A stretch of 15,684 nucleotides of DNA, taken from an uncultured Kiritimatiellota bacterium. GTDB taxonomy: Bacteria; Verrucomicrobiota; Kiritimatiellia; RFP12; UBA1067. The stretch spans positions 1-15,684 of the forward strand of contig CAKULV010000062.1 of NCBI GenBank assembly GCA_934667425.1, read 5' to 3'. The position numbers and the translations under genes are program-made. The notes beneath the pieces are model-generated. The model saw only the letters and a program-made list of their open reading frames with translations. It did no database searches and had not been told where the DNA came from. Positions 1-7,459 of this stretch are shown in pieces; position 1 is the stretch's first letter, and every line of letters begins with the position of its first letter.

Positions 1-250
1 CATCGACATCCGATCGGACGACGGCGCTGCGCATCTGGGTGTTCGTGCCGAAGTGCTGCCCGTCCTGCCGAAGAGTCTTGAAGACCGTCCCGACCGCGCC
101 TTCGGTCATCGGATAGAAAGCCACGGTGTCCTTGCTCGCCGCGAGCGGAATCGCCGCTCTTGTTTGGTCGGCGGTTCGTGTCGTAGTTCCCGCCAAAGAA
201 TACGTCATCGACAATACAGTAACCGCAAACACCATAAAATTCGTTTTCAT
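1..250 (-). CDS. Secreted protein, N-terminal part (runs off left edge)
   Basis: Only the first 83 codons are in the window. The start is ATG at 250, preceded by AAGG (in AAAGGCAAGG) at a normal distance. Residues 1-20 form a signal peptide: a lysine at position 2, a hydrophobic core (FMVFAVTVLSM) and an SLA-G cleavage site, so the product should be exported. The mature start is Thr-rich, followed by VAFYPMTEG, which faintly resembles the opening strand of LamG/concanavalin-like domains; that is a guess, not an assignment. The gene lies downstream of the XylR-type regulator in the same direction, 110 bp apart, with direct repeats and a promoter between them, so it is probably a target of that regulator. 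In related bacteria such pairs often serve polysaccharide use, but nothing here proves the substrate. Confidence 0.72.
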   Translation of the reverse strand, partial: MKTNFMVFAVTVLSMTYSLAGTTTRTADQTRAAIPLAASKDTVAFYPMTEGAVGTVFKTLRQDGQHFGTNTQMRSAVVRSDVD

Positions 251-286
251 TGAACCTTGCCTTTCTGTTTAGCTTCAGACAAATGG

Positions 287-315
287 ATATTAAACCACAA
301 ACCCTCAACAATAAG
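287..315 (-). promoter_or_regulatory. Predicted promoter of the secreted-protein gene
   Basis: On the minus strand a -10 box TAATAT (287-292) lies 17 bp from a poor -35, CTTATT (310-315). The poor -35 falls inside the promoter-proximal direct repeat, as expected at a promoter that needs an activator bound over the -35. Predicted transcription start is near 280, giving a leader of about 30 nt. Confidence 0.5.
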
Positions 316-354
316 TTTACCGATTTGGCAAAAATAACTTTACCGTTTGGGCAA
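310..354 (-). promoter_or_regulatory. Tandem direct repeats, likely XylR/AraC-type operator
   Basis: Two 22-bp copies occupy 310-331 and 333-354 and match at 19 of 22 positions, with a period of 23 bp. Each copy read on the plus strand starts AATAA, has TTTACCG in the middle and ends GGCAA. AraC-family activators, including XylR-type ones, usually bind two direct half-sites about two helical turns apart just upstream of or overlapping the -35, and that is the arrangement here. The regulator gene ends immediately beside the repeats, which makes it the natural ligand. Confidence 0.6.
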
Positions 355-360
355 CTGTGT

Positions 361-1572
361 TCAATACATCATGTTGTGCGCATATTCCATGCGCCAGGCG
401 CGAAGGGTCTGTCCGGTGCGCTTCTTGAAGTCGCGGCATAGGTCGGACAACGAGCCGTAGCCACAGAGGTCGGGGATTGCGGACACGCAGACATTCGGTT
501 TCTGCAGAAGTTCCTGAACCCGCGCCAGGCGAACGACATGGATTTCGTCAAGGATCGTGTGCCCCATCGTCTCTGCAAAGCGCAAGTCTGCCAGACGCCG
601 ACTGCACCCCATCTCCCGCACGACGTCCGGCGGAGAGATGCCCAGGCAGGCGTTTCGCCGGATGTATTCGAGAGCCTTCACGACCCGCGCATCGGCATTC
701 GGAAACCGCCGCGACGAGGCGCGACGCACCACATCCGTTGACTCGACCGCGACAGAGGCCGGACGTTTCCGCCGATTGGACATCCAAGAGTCCAACAGCT
801 GCGCGGCGGAAAAACCAAATCTGTCGAAGTCGATGCACACGCTCGTGAGCGAGATCGCCGCGTTCTCGCAGAAGGACTCGTCGTTGTCCACACCAACGAC
901 GGCGACATCGTTCGGCACGTCAAGCCCCGCCTGTTCGCACGCCGTCAGAGCGAGGCGTCCCATGTCGTCGTTGCACGCGAAGAGGCCGCAGGGCCGCACC
1001 AGTCTCCTGAGTTGTGGCACGAGACATTTCGTCAATTGGACGATGCCGGTCTTGCCTCTCGGAAGAGACAGCCGCCGGACATCGAATCCGTTCGCTTTCA
1101 CGAGGTTGACGAACGCATCGCCACGCTGACGGCTCCAGATCGTATCTTCCGTGAACGGGAGATAGGCAAACGAGGCGAGTCCGCGAGGCAGCAGTTCGCG
1201 TACCACCACCCGGGCGACAGACGCGGCGTCTGTATAGACCGTAATGGGCGCCCCCGGAAGCAGGGACGGATGACAGTCCATGAACACTACCGGCAACGTG
1301 CCGAACCGGGCGAGCGGCAACTGCGGCAATCTGCCGCCACATTCGATAATCGCACCATCCGGGCGCCAAAGATCCAGCAGTTCCGGGATCGCCAGCGTCT
1401 GCGCTCCTTGCCCATGCCTCCGCTTGTCCGCCGCCAGCGAATACTCTATGGAGCGGACGTTCCACCTTGCCGCCTCGGCATAGCGATAGACACCATCATA
1501 CGCCCTTCGGTTCGCAGTCGTTACGGATGCCTCGAACAGCAGCACCATCTTTTCACTGCCATTCCCATTCAT
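361..1572 (-). CDS. XylR-type transcriptional regulator (LacI-like sensor fused to AraC HTH)
   Basis: This 403-residue protein has the length and two-part build of the XylR family. Residues about 9-285 resemble the periplasmic-binding-protein-like effector domain of LacI/PurR regulators, with VVFMDCHPSLLPG (95-107), LFACNDDMGRLAL (197-209) and DVAVVGVDNDE (222-232). Residues about 295-400 are an AraC-type DNA-binding domain with two helix-turn-helix units; ALEYIRRNACLGISPPDVV (300-318) starts it, and the second unit carries IPDLCGYGSLSDLCRDFKKRTG (conserved glycine and Phe-Lys). Family knowledge says the sensor binds a sugar and the AraC part activates transcription; the sugar cannot be read here. 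The start at 1572 has a weak AGG upstream; Met9 is an alternative. The tandem repeats just past its stop are its probable operator. Confidence 0.88.
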   Translation of the reverse strand: MNGNGSEKMVLLFEASVTTANRRAYDGVYRYAEAARWNVRSIEYSLAADKRRHGQGAQTLAIPELLDLWRPDGAIIECGGRLPQLPLARFGTLPVVFMDCHPSLLPGAPITVYTDAASVARVVVRELLPRGLASFAYLPFTEDTIWSRQRGDAFVNLVKANGFDVRRLSLPRGKTGIVQLTKCLVPQLRRLVRPCGLFACNDDMGRLALTACEQAGLDVPNDVAVVGVDNDESFCENAAISLTSVCIDFDRFGFSAAQLLDSWMSNRRKRPASVAVESTDVVRRASSRRFPNADARVVKALEYIRRNACLGISPPDVVREMGCSRRLADLRFAETMGHTILDEIHVVRLARVQELLQKPNVCVSAIPDLCGYGSLSDLCRDFKKRTGQTLRAWRMEYAHNMMY

Positions 1573-1630
1573 TTCTACGCCTATTCTTCCCTAAAAGCAA
1601 CGCCACCCTGCGCTTTGCACTCAAAACGAA

Positions 1631-1707
1631 TGGTGGGCTATAGTGGATTCGGACCACTGACCTCTTCCATGTCAAGGAAGCGCTCTAACCAACTGAGCTA
1701 ATAGCCC
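1631..1707 (-). tRNA. tRNA-Val (anticodon GAC)
   Basis: A full 77-nt cloverleaf folds by eye: acceptor GGGCTAT paired with ATAGCCC, D stem GCTC/GAGC with loop AGTTGGTTA, anticodon stem CTTCC/GGAAG with loop TTGACAT (anticodon GAC, reads GUC and GUU valine codons), a 5-nt variable loop, T stem AGTGG/CCACT, discriminator A and an encoded CCA. The T loop reads TCCGAAT, so position 55 is C where nearly all tRNAs have U (pseudouridine). All stems are fully paired, so this does not look like a pseudogene. Confidence 0.95.
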
Positions 1708-1725
1708 TAAACAAAAAACGTGCGT

Positions 1726-1754
1726 AGTATACCAAAACACGTTCCTAAATGCAA
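1726..1754 (-). promoter_or_regulatory. Promoter of tRNA-Val
   Basis: The minus strand has -35 TTGCAT (1749-1754), a 17-bp spacer and -10 TATACT (1726-1731), preceded directly by TGG, an extended -10. The predicted start near 1719 is about 12 nt before the mature tRNA 5' end at 1707. It lies in the 102-bp gap after trmD, so the tRNA is transcribed independently and may read on into the XylR-type gene, since no clear terminator lies between them. Confidence 0.75.
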
Positions 1755-1809
1755 CGGCATTCTCCAACTCACGCGAAATTCACCGGCAACGGCACCATGC
1801 CGGCTGCAT

Positions 1810-2517
1810 TCATGGCGATACGGCATAGGTCCCCCCGGAGGATATGAGGTCTGGACGGTTCCTGCTCGTAAGGTCAAAGGCCTGCCTTCGCCGCCAACCA
1901 TCCGTCTTGGCGTGGTCACCGTTCAGCAGCACATCCGGCACCTTCAGGCCCCTGTACACCGGCGGACGCGTGTATTGCGGAGCCTCAAGCAGGCCGTCTG
2001 CTCCGAAGCTCTCGCGCGATGTGGCGGCAACGCCACCTCCCAGCACGCCCGGAAGCAGGCGTACGACGGAATCGACCATGGCGGCGGCGGGGATCTCCCC
2101 GCCGGTCAGCACGAAATCACCGATGGACACCTCGTCCGTGACAAGGGTCTTCACCCTTTCATCAATCCCTTCGTAGTGTCCGCACAGGAATATCAGGTGC
2201 TCTTCCGCAGAGAACTCCTCGGCAACACGCTGCGTATATGGCCTGCCGGCCGGGGTCGTCATCACAATGCGCGCGGGACGCGAACCATCCCCAAGGCAAG
2301 CCTCTATGGCCTGGAACCACACTTCCGGCTTCATGAGCATCCCCGGCCCGCCGGAATACGGCTTGTCATCCACGGTGCGCCGCCGGTCTGTCGCAAAGTC
2401 GCGCAGATCTACCGTGCGTATGGAGGCCGCCCCCATGGCTACCGCCCGTTTCAGCATGCTTTCGCCGAAGAATCCGCGGAACATGTCGGGGAACACGGTA
2501 ATGACATCTATCTTCAT
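1810..2517 (-). CDS. trmD: tRNA (guanine-37-N1)-methyltransferase
   Basis: TrmD methylates G37 of tRNAs that read CNN codons, using S-adenosylmethionine, and prevents +1 frameshifts. It belongs to the SPOUT class with a trefoil knot. From the chosen start the protein is 235 residues, typical of the family. Visible family motifs are MKIDVITVFPDMF at the N-terminus, YSGGPGMLM, the CGHYEGIDERV stretch and the knot segment SIGDFVLTGGEIPA, followed by the C-terminal DGLLEAPQYTRP and WRRRQA segments. An upstream in-frame ATG at 2529 would add MIQS; I prefer 2517 because MKIDV is the usual start, but neither has a strong ribosome binding site. It is the last gene of the serS unit and begins 28 bp after the acyltransferase stop, so translation may be coupled. 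Confidence 0.96.
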   Translation of the reverse strand: MKIDVITVFPDMFRGFFGESMLKRAVAMGAASIRTVDLRDFATDRRRTVDDKPYSGGPGMLMKPEVWFQAIEACLGDGSRPARIVMTTPAGRPYTQRVAEEFSAEEHLIFLCGHYEGIDERVKTLVTDEVSIGDFVLTGGEIPAAAMVDSVVRLLPGVLGGGVAATSRESFGADGLLEAPQYTRPPVYRGLKVPDVLLNGDHAKTDGWRRRQAFDLTSRNRPDLISSGGTYAVSP

Positions 2518-2545
2518 GCTTTGAATCATGGCAGGCCGTCCATGC

Positions 2546-3445
2546 CTATACCGGCTGCAGTATCCACCGCTTGTTGTACCAGAACCAGAACTCTGGCGTC
2601 TTCTGGATGGCTTCGTCGAGAATCCGCATGACCTCGCGTGTGAGCCTCACGGAATCATCCTTCCTGTTCAGCGCGGGGTCCGGACGAAGCGTGGCAAGAT
2701 GGTCGAACACATGCTTGCCGTTCTCGCGGCGCATGACCGCCACGACGATTGGCGCGCCAACCGACGTCGCAAAGGCCGCACCTCCGTGTGACACGTTCGC
2801 GACGCCGTTCAGGAACGGCACCTGCACATCCTTGACCGGAACGCGAAGGTCCGGGAGTATGGCGAAACACTTTCCATGCCTGAGGCGTCCTATGATCTCC
2901 GCCATCACTCTCACGCTGCCCCTTGAGACCACGTCAAGCCCCTCGCCATACTGGCGGTTCATCCAGGCATCCACGTACTGGTTGCGCTGCCTGGCCGCAA
3001 TCGCGAACAATGGTACGCCGCAACGCGCCATGGCCCAGGCCGCCATGTACCAGTTGCCGCTATGGGGAACCATTATGACTACGCCCTTGCCCTCGTCGGC
3101 GATCCCCTTTAGCCGATCCGCATACAGATGGACATCCTTCACATGGCTTTCGATCCACGCAAGGTCGAGGCTTGGGGCCCGCATCATCTCCACCGCGTTC
3201 ATGAGCACATTGGCGAGGGACGATACCGCTATGCGCACCGCCTCCCGTCTCGTCTTCTCCGGGAAACAGCCGTGGATGCGGGCAAGAGTGCGTCTCCGCT
3301 TGAAGCGGAACACATTCACCAGAACCCACGCCAGCGCCCTGGCGATGGCGCAGGCCACCCTATACGGAACGGCATTGACCAAGGCACATGCGCCCCTCAG
3401 CGCACAGTACTCGGCCAATGCCATGCCTTTGGACTTCTTAGCCAT
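2546..3445 (-). CDS. LpxL/HtrB-like lysophospholipid acyltransferase family protein
   Basis: This 299-residue protein resembles the lipid A late acyltransferase family, which adds acyl chains to lipid A precursors at the inner membrane. Residues about 19-47 are hydrophobic and could anchor it, and the basic patch FRFKRRR follows. The family core is seen as VVIMVPHSGNWYMAAWA (122-138), AIAARQRNQYVDAWMNRQYG, AILPDLRVPVKDVQVPFLNG (195-214) and the C-terminal EFWFWYNKRWI, matching the usual PEQWLWxHRRW segment. The usual active site is HX4(D/E); here His128 is followed by SGNW and then Tyr133, so the acidic partner is missing. It may use another residue, act on another substrate, or be inactive. 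Its ATG abuts the stop of the M18 peptidase gene (TAG-ATG), so translation is coupled. Confidence 0.82.
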   Translation of the reverse strand: MAKKSKGMALAEYCALRGACALVNAVPYRVACAIARALAWVLVNVFRFKRRRTLARIHGCFPEKTRREAVRIAVSSLANVLMNAVEMMRAPSLDLAWIESHVKDVHLYADRLKGIADEGKGVVIMVPHSGNWYMAAWAMARCGVPLFAIAARQRNQYVDAWMNRQYGEGLDVVSRGSVRVMAEIIGRLRHGKCFAILPDLRVPVKDVQVPFLNGVANVSHGGAAFATSVGAPIVVAVMRRENGKHVFDHLATLRPDPALNRKDDSVRLTREVMRILDEAIQKTPEFWFWYNKRWILQPV

Positions 3446-4759
3446 CTACGACTGGAAGTACGCCTTGTACGCGCGATATGTCCAGTAGCAATCCTCTTTC
3501 GACGCAAGTTCCCACGGCGCGTGCATATTGAGGATCGGCGTGCCAAAGTCGATCACATCCATGCCGAAGCGGGCCATATACTGGGAAATCGTGCCCCCGC
3601 CGCCCTTCTCCATCCTGCCGAGCTCGGCCATCTGCCATGTCACGCCATCCCCGTCAAGGAACTTCCTGACATACGCCACAAACTCCGCGCGGGCATCGGA
3701 TGCGCCGCTCTTCGACGTGCCGCCCGTGTACTTGGAGAGCGCCGGGCCGCCCTTCAACTTCGCCTCGTTGCCCGTGGAATTCACGTCGCCAAAATGAGGG
3801 TCGGCAGCGGCAGTGACATCCGCCGAGAGCATCGTCGACCTCTCGAGGCAACGCCGCACGTCTATATCCCCTGCGACCCCCTGCCGCACAAGCATCTCCG
3901 CAACGGTGTTCTCGAAGAAGCTCGACTGCATCCCCGTAGCCCCCATCGAGCCTATCTCCTCCTTGTCGCACATGACAATGGACGCCGTGACCTCCGGTGT
4001 CCCATCGAGCTTCAGCAGGGCAGACAGCCCCGCATAGGCGCACACGCGGTCATCATGTCCATAGGCCGCTATGAGGGAGCGGTCCATTCCGACTTCGCGG
4101 GGCATCCCGGCCGGGACTACCTCAAGCTCTGCGGAGAGAAAATCATCCTCCTCAACGCCGAACCGCTCCTTGACAAGCCTGAGAAGCTCGTCCTTCTTGC
4201 CTACCGACGCAATGACGTCGAGATCCTCCGCCGGGAAGAAGTCCTTAAGCTTCTTCTGCTCCAGATCATGCGCCAGATGCGGCAGGAGATCGGAAATCAT
4301 GAACACGGGATCGTCCGGCCCGTCGCCGATGGCGACATCGACCTTCTCCCCGGACTTCTTCACGATCGTCCCGTAGACGGCGAGCGGATGCACGAGCCAC
4401 TGGTACTTCTTTATGCCGCCATAGATGTGGGTGTCAAAGTAGACGACTCCGTCCTTCTCGTAGATCGGCCTCGGCTTGAGATCAAGGCGAGGCGCATCGG
4501 TATGCCCGCCAACGACCCTGATTCCGTCGGCCACGGGCCTCTTGCCGACTATCGCCGCCATGACCGTCTTGCCATGGTAGCCGCGATAGACCTTGTCGCC
4601 GGGCTGAAGCCTCTCAAAGGACGACATCTCCCGGTATCCCGCGCGCTCAAGAAGCGCCACCGCCTGTGCGTAGGCGCGACGCTCCGTCTTTGCGACGGAG
4701 AGGTAATCCATGTATTCCTTCGAGTACGCCTCGCACTCGGCAATCAGATTCTCGTCCAT
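3446..4759 (-). CDS. M18 family aminopeptidase
   Basis: A cytoplasmic metalloaminopeptidase of the M18 (aspartyl aminopeptidase-like) family; these form large tetrahedral dodecamers and remove N-terminal residues from peptides. The length, 437 residues, fits. Likely zinc ligands lie in family motifs: His86 in GGHTDAPRLDLK, Asp236 or 237 in AAYGHDDRV, the Glu pair 267-268 in CDKEEIGSMGA, Asp314 in SADVTAA and His413 in LNMHAPWE. The DDR and ADVTAA variants suggest the branch often called aminopeptidase 1 (apeA) rather than classic aspartyl aminopeptidase, so substrate preference is open. Its start lies one base after the serS stop (TGA-C-ATG) and its stop touches the acyltransferase start, placing it in the middle of the serS unit. 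Confidence 0.93.
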   Translation of the reverse strand: MDENLIAECEAYSKEYMDYLSVAKTERRAYAQAVALLERAGYREMSSFERLQPGDKVYRGYHGKTVMAAIVGKRPVADGIRVVGGHTDAPRLDLKPRPIYEKDGVVYFDTHIYGGIKKYQWLVHPLAVYGTIVKKSGEKVDVAIGDGPDDPVFMISDLLPHLAHDLEQKKLKDFFPAEDLDVIASVGKKDELLRLVKERFGVEEDDFLSAELEVVPAGMPREVGMDRSLIAAYGHDDRVCAYAGLSALLKLDGTPEVTASIVMCDKEEIGSMGATGMQSSFFENTVAEMLVRQGVAGDIDVRRCLERSTMLSADVTAAADPHFGDVNSTGNEAKLKGGPALSKYTGGTSKSGASDARAEFVAYVRKFLDGDGVTWQMAELGRMEKGGGGTISQYMARFGMDVIDFGTPILNMHAPWELASKEDCYWTYRAYKAYFQS

Positions 4760-4760
4760 G

Positions 4761-6062
4761 TCACTTCACCGGCTCAAGCTTCTCTTTTCCGCCCATGTAG
4801 GGGCGCAGGACTTCGGGGATCGTCACGGAGCCATCCTCGTTCAGGTGCTGCTCCAGCAAAGCGACCATGAGGCGCGGCAGGGCAACGCCCGAGCCGTTCA
4901 GCGTGTGCACGAGTTTCGTCTTGCCGTCGGAATCCTTGAACCTGCAGTTCAGGCGACGGGCCTGGTAGTCGGTGAAGCAGGAGCAGGACGACACCTCAAG
5001 CCACTGGCGCTCGCCAGGCGCCCAGAGTTCAAGGTCGTAGCACTTCGCCGCCGAGAATCCCATGTCGCCGGAGCTGAGCTCCAGGACCCTGAAGCAGAGC
5101 CCGAGTCCCGTCAGCACCGCCTCGGCCTCCTTGACGAGGACCTCAAGCTGCTGGAACGAGGTCTCGGGATGCACGAAGTTGACCATCTCCACCTTGTCGA
5201 ACTGGTGGACGCGGAGCAGGCCTCGCGTCATCTTCCCGGCAGACCCGGCCTCGCGGCGGAAGCAGGGCGTGTAGGCGGTTAGCTTTACGGGCTTGTCCTT
5301 CGTTATGGCGGGAAGCTTCACGCCATCGAATATGTCGTCGCGATAGTAGTTCGTGACGGGCACCTCCGCCGTGGGGATCAGCCAGAAGTCGTCTATCTGG
5401 CAATGGTACAGATCCTCCGCGAACTTCGGCAACTGGCCGGTGCCTGTCATCGAGTCGGAATTCACGACGAACGGCGGCAGCATTTCCGTGTATCCCTGCT
5501 CGTTGCAATGCAGGTCAAGCATGTACTGGATAAGCGCACGCTGGAGCTTCGCCCCCTGCCCGAGGATGATGGGGAAGCCGGTTCCGGTGAGCTTCACGCC
5601 TCGCGGGAAGTCGAATATCCCGAGCCTGTCGCCGATCGTCATGTGGTCGGGGATCTCGAAGGCCGGGTCCTTCCATTCCCCTACGGTGCGCACGACGACG
5701 TTTGCGGACGAGTCGGGCCCCGTCGGTATCTCCGGCGCAGGCAGGTTGGGGATCGACAGGAGCGTATCCCGAAGTTCCTTCTCGACGGCGGAAAGCTCGC
5801 GGTCTATCTCCGTGATGCGGTCTCCGATCTTGCGTGTCGCATCCTTTGCGGCCGCGATGTCGCCGCCGTTCTTCGCGATCTCGCCAATCTTCTTCGAGGT
5901 CGCGTTGCGCTCAGCCTTCAGAGACTCGGTTTCGGCGATGAGCGCGCGGCGCTTGGCATCCAGTCCCCTGGCCTTCTCTACCTTTTCCCTCTCGACTCCG
6001 CGACGTGCCAACTGTGCCGCAGTCGCCTCGAAATCTTCCCTGACCTTCTTGATGTCTATCAT
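4761..6062 (-). CDS. serS: Seryl-tRNA synthetase
   Basis: SerRS charges tRNA-Ser (and tRNA-Sec where present) with serine. At 433 residues it has the bacterial length. Residues about 30-100 form the long antiparallel coiled-coil arm that grips the tRNA long variable arm. The class II catalytic domain shows TAEVPVTN (231-238), motif 2 CFRREAGSAGKMTRGLLRVHQF (267-288), the serine-site segment GFSAAKCYDLELW, VSSCSCFTDYQARR and motif 3 LNGSGVALPRLMVALLEQ (388-405). The start at 6062 is backed by AAGGAG seven bases upstream and the usual MIDIKKVREDF opening. It heads a unit with the M18 peptidase, the acyltransferase and trmD, and has its own extended -10 promoter. Confidence 0.98.
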   Translation of the reverse strand: MIDIKKVREDFEATAAQLARRGVEREKVEKARGLDAKRRALIAETESLKAERNATSKKIGEIAKNGGDIAAAKDATRKIGDRITEIDRELSAVEKELRDTLLSIPNLPAPEIPTGPDSSANVVVRTVGEWKDPAFEIPDHMTIGDRLGIFDFPRGVKLTGTGFPIILGQGAKLQRALIQYMLDLHCNEQGYTEMLPPFVVNSDSMTGTGQLPKFAEDLYHCQIDDFWLIPTAEVPVTNYYRDDIFDGVKLPAITKDKPVKLTAYTPCFRREAGSAGKMTRGLLRVHQFDKVEMVNFVHPETSFQQLEVLVKEAEAVLTGLGLCFRVLELSSGDMGFSAAKCYDLELWAPGERQWLEVSSCSCFTDYQARRLNCRFKDSDGKTKLVHTLNGSGVALPRLMVALLEQHLNEDGSVTIPEVLRPYMGGKEKLEPVK

Positions 6063-6083
6063 CTCTATGCTCCTTGCTTCCGT

Positions 6084-6092
6084 ATTATATCA
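6084..6092 (-). promoter_or_regulatory. Extended -10 promoter of serS
   Basis: The minus strand reads TGA-TATAAT (6084-6092), a consensus -10 with a TGn extension. No good -35 lies 16-18 bp upstream (candidates are GGACGC or GACGCA). It sits in the 51-bp gap between the proB stop and the serS start, giving a predicted start near 6077 and a leader of about 15 nt that contains the AAGGAG ribosome binding site. Confidence 0.65.
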
Positions 6093-6113
6093 CAACGGTG
6101 TAAAATGCGTCCC

Positions 6114-6920
6114 TCACAGGGCCTTGCCCGGCACAAAGGTTCCGATGTCCCTGCCGGAAAGGACGGCCTCAAGCACCCCCGACTTGCGCCCGTTGGCGAT
6201 GACCACGTTCGCTCCGGCCTCAGACGCGATCTTCACGGCCTTCAGCTTCGAGTCCATCCCCCCCTTGGAAAGGGACCCCTTCTCCCCTGCCTTCACGAGC
6301 TTCAGCGCATCCCGGAGCGAATATATCTCCGGCACACGCCGCCCCTGGTCGTCGAGGAGGCCGTCGACCGTAGTCAGCAGCACGAGGGCGTCCGCGCACA
6401 CCAGCCTCGCTATCAGCGCCGAAAGCTGGTCGTTGTCGCCAAATGCAAGCCCCTTGATCTCCTCGTCCGCGACTACGTCGTTCTCGTTGATGACGGGTAC
6501 GATCCCGTTCTTGACGAGATGATCCAGAACCCTGCGCACGTTCGCCGCCCTGCGACGGTCGTCGAAATCGGCATGGGTGAGAAGCACCTGGCCGATCTGC
6601 ACACCCTTCTCGCCGAACAGTTCCTCGTATTCGGTTATGTAGCGGGCCTGGCCGACCGCCGCGCACATCTGCACGTCATTGACGTCTGTGGGGCGCCTCT
6701 TGAGCCCAAGAGACTCCACGCCGGCCGCGACCGCGCCAGACGAGACGAATATCACCTCGTGCCCCAAATCGTTCAATGCGCATATGCCGGAGACGACACG
6801 CCTCAAGGCGGCATAGTCCGGCCTTCCAGTCTTTTTCGCCAGCGCATGCGTCCCCACCTTCACTACGATGCGGCGCACGTCCTTCAGGACTGCCCTTTCC
6901 CTCAAATGAGACTCTTTCAT
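6114..6920 (-). CDS. proB: Glutamate 5-kinase, short form without PUA domain
   Basis: ProB phosphorylates glutamate at the gamma carboxyl, the first step of proline synthesis. The amino-acid kinase fold is clear: IVVKVGTHALA (18-28), IFVSSGAVAAGVESLGL, MCAAVGQARY, PVINENDVVADEEI, AFGDNDQLSA, LLTTVDGLLDD and the lysine-bearing SLSKGGMDSKLKAVKIA. The protein ends at residue 268, right after the kinase domain; E. coli ProB is about 367 residues with a C-terminal PUA domain. Short PUA-less forms are known in other bacteria and remain active. The ATG overlaps the stop of the upstream lipoprotein gene (ATGA), with GGAAG upstream as ribosome binding site. proA is not in this window. Confidence 0.95.
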   Translation of the reverse strand: MKESHLRERAVLKDVRRIVVKVGTHALAKKTGRPDYAALRRVVSGICALNDLGHEVIFVSSGAVAAGVESLGLKRRPTDVNDVQMCAAVGQARYITEYEELFGEKGVQIGQVLLTHADFDDRRRAANVRRVLDHLVKNGIVPVINENDVVADEEIKGLAFGDNDQLSALIARLVCADALVLLTTVDGLLDDQGRRVPEIYSLRDALKLVKAGEKGSLSKGGMDSKLKAVKIASEAGANVVIANGRKSGVLEAVLSGRDIGTFVPGKAL

Positions 6921-7459
6921 TTCTTCTTCCTTCCGAGAACCGGCCTGTTGAATTCCAGCACAACGTTGTATACCCTCTCCGCGAGATCGGGATCCTCCTC
7001 AAACAGGTTCTTTGAGTCCGAATAGGTCTTGTTGTCTATTGCGGCCCGAACAGCGACGAAGCGGCCGTTAGACGGGTACTTCGTCCTGGTGAACATCTTG
7101 TCCTTGTCGAACAGTCCCGCATTGACGAGGTCCTGGAAGACCTCCTGCACATGCTCCGCATCCACGTCGTAGATGCGTTCGCGGTAGTTTGTCACGGTGT
7201 CGCCCGCGATGTCCTTCGCAAAGCTGTCCGAAACCCGCCTTGCCGTGCCCGACTTCACCTCCACGCGCCCTGATCCCGTTATCCGCACATTGACGCGGCG
7301 TATCGGCTCGCGTGTCGCATTGTAGTAGTGGATCTCCACCCAATTTAGAGGGGTCACCGTCACCGCCACGTACGGATCGTCCCAGAACAGCCCGCACCCG
7401 GAGACCAGGGCCGACAGCGAAAATGCCGCCGCGAAAAGCAGCCTGTGGAAAAACCTCAT
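6917..7459 (-). CDS. Lipoprotein of unknown function
   Basis: A 180-residue protein starting with a lipoprotein signal peptide: basic start MRFFHR, a hydrophobic stretch and a lipobox LVSGC with the cysteine at residue 22, so it should be lipidated and membrane-anchored. The mature protein has a beta-rich look (YVAVTVTPLNWVEIHYYNA, then VNVRITGSGRVEVKSG), a central acidic helix-like part (DAEHVQEVFQDLVNAGLFDKD) and a basic tail ending in RKKK. I do not recognise the family. It is locked between coaX and proB by ATGA overlaps at both ends and has a good GGAGG seven bases before its start, so it is a genuine translated gene. The neighbours are metabolic and do not explain its envelope role. Confidence 0.85.
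   Translation of the reverse strand: MRFFHRLLFAAAFSLSALVSGCGLFWDDPYVAVTVTPLNWVEIHYYNATREPIRRVNVRITGSGRVEVKSGTARRVSDSFAKDIAGDTVTNYRERIYDVDAEHVQEVFQDLVNAGLFDKDKMFTRTKYPSNGRFVAVRAAIDNKTYSDSKNLFEEDPDLAERVYNVVLEFNRPVLGRKKK

Noticed and set aside
1767..1809. Hairpin after trmD (CCGGCA...TGCCGG) as a terminator
   Set aside because: The stems are short with competing pairings and no T-run follows, so I do not call it a terminator.
1720..2631. Plus-strand open frame of 303 codons
   Set aside because: It is antisense to trmD, which has all its motifs.
3128..4870. Plus-strand open frame of 580 codons
   Set aside because: It is antisense to the M18 peptidase and acyltransferase genes, has an Arg/His/Pro-rich composition and shows no family motif; it is a high-GC shadow.
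5403..7025. Plus-strand open frame of 540 codons
   Set aside because: It is antisense to serS and proB, both of which have full catalytic motifs; the frame has no ribosome binding site or recognisable domain.
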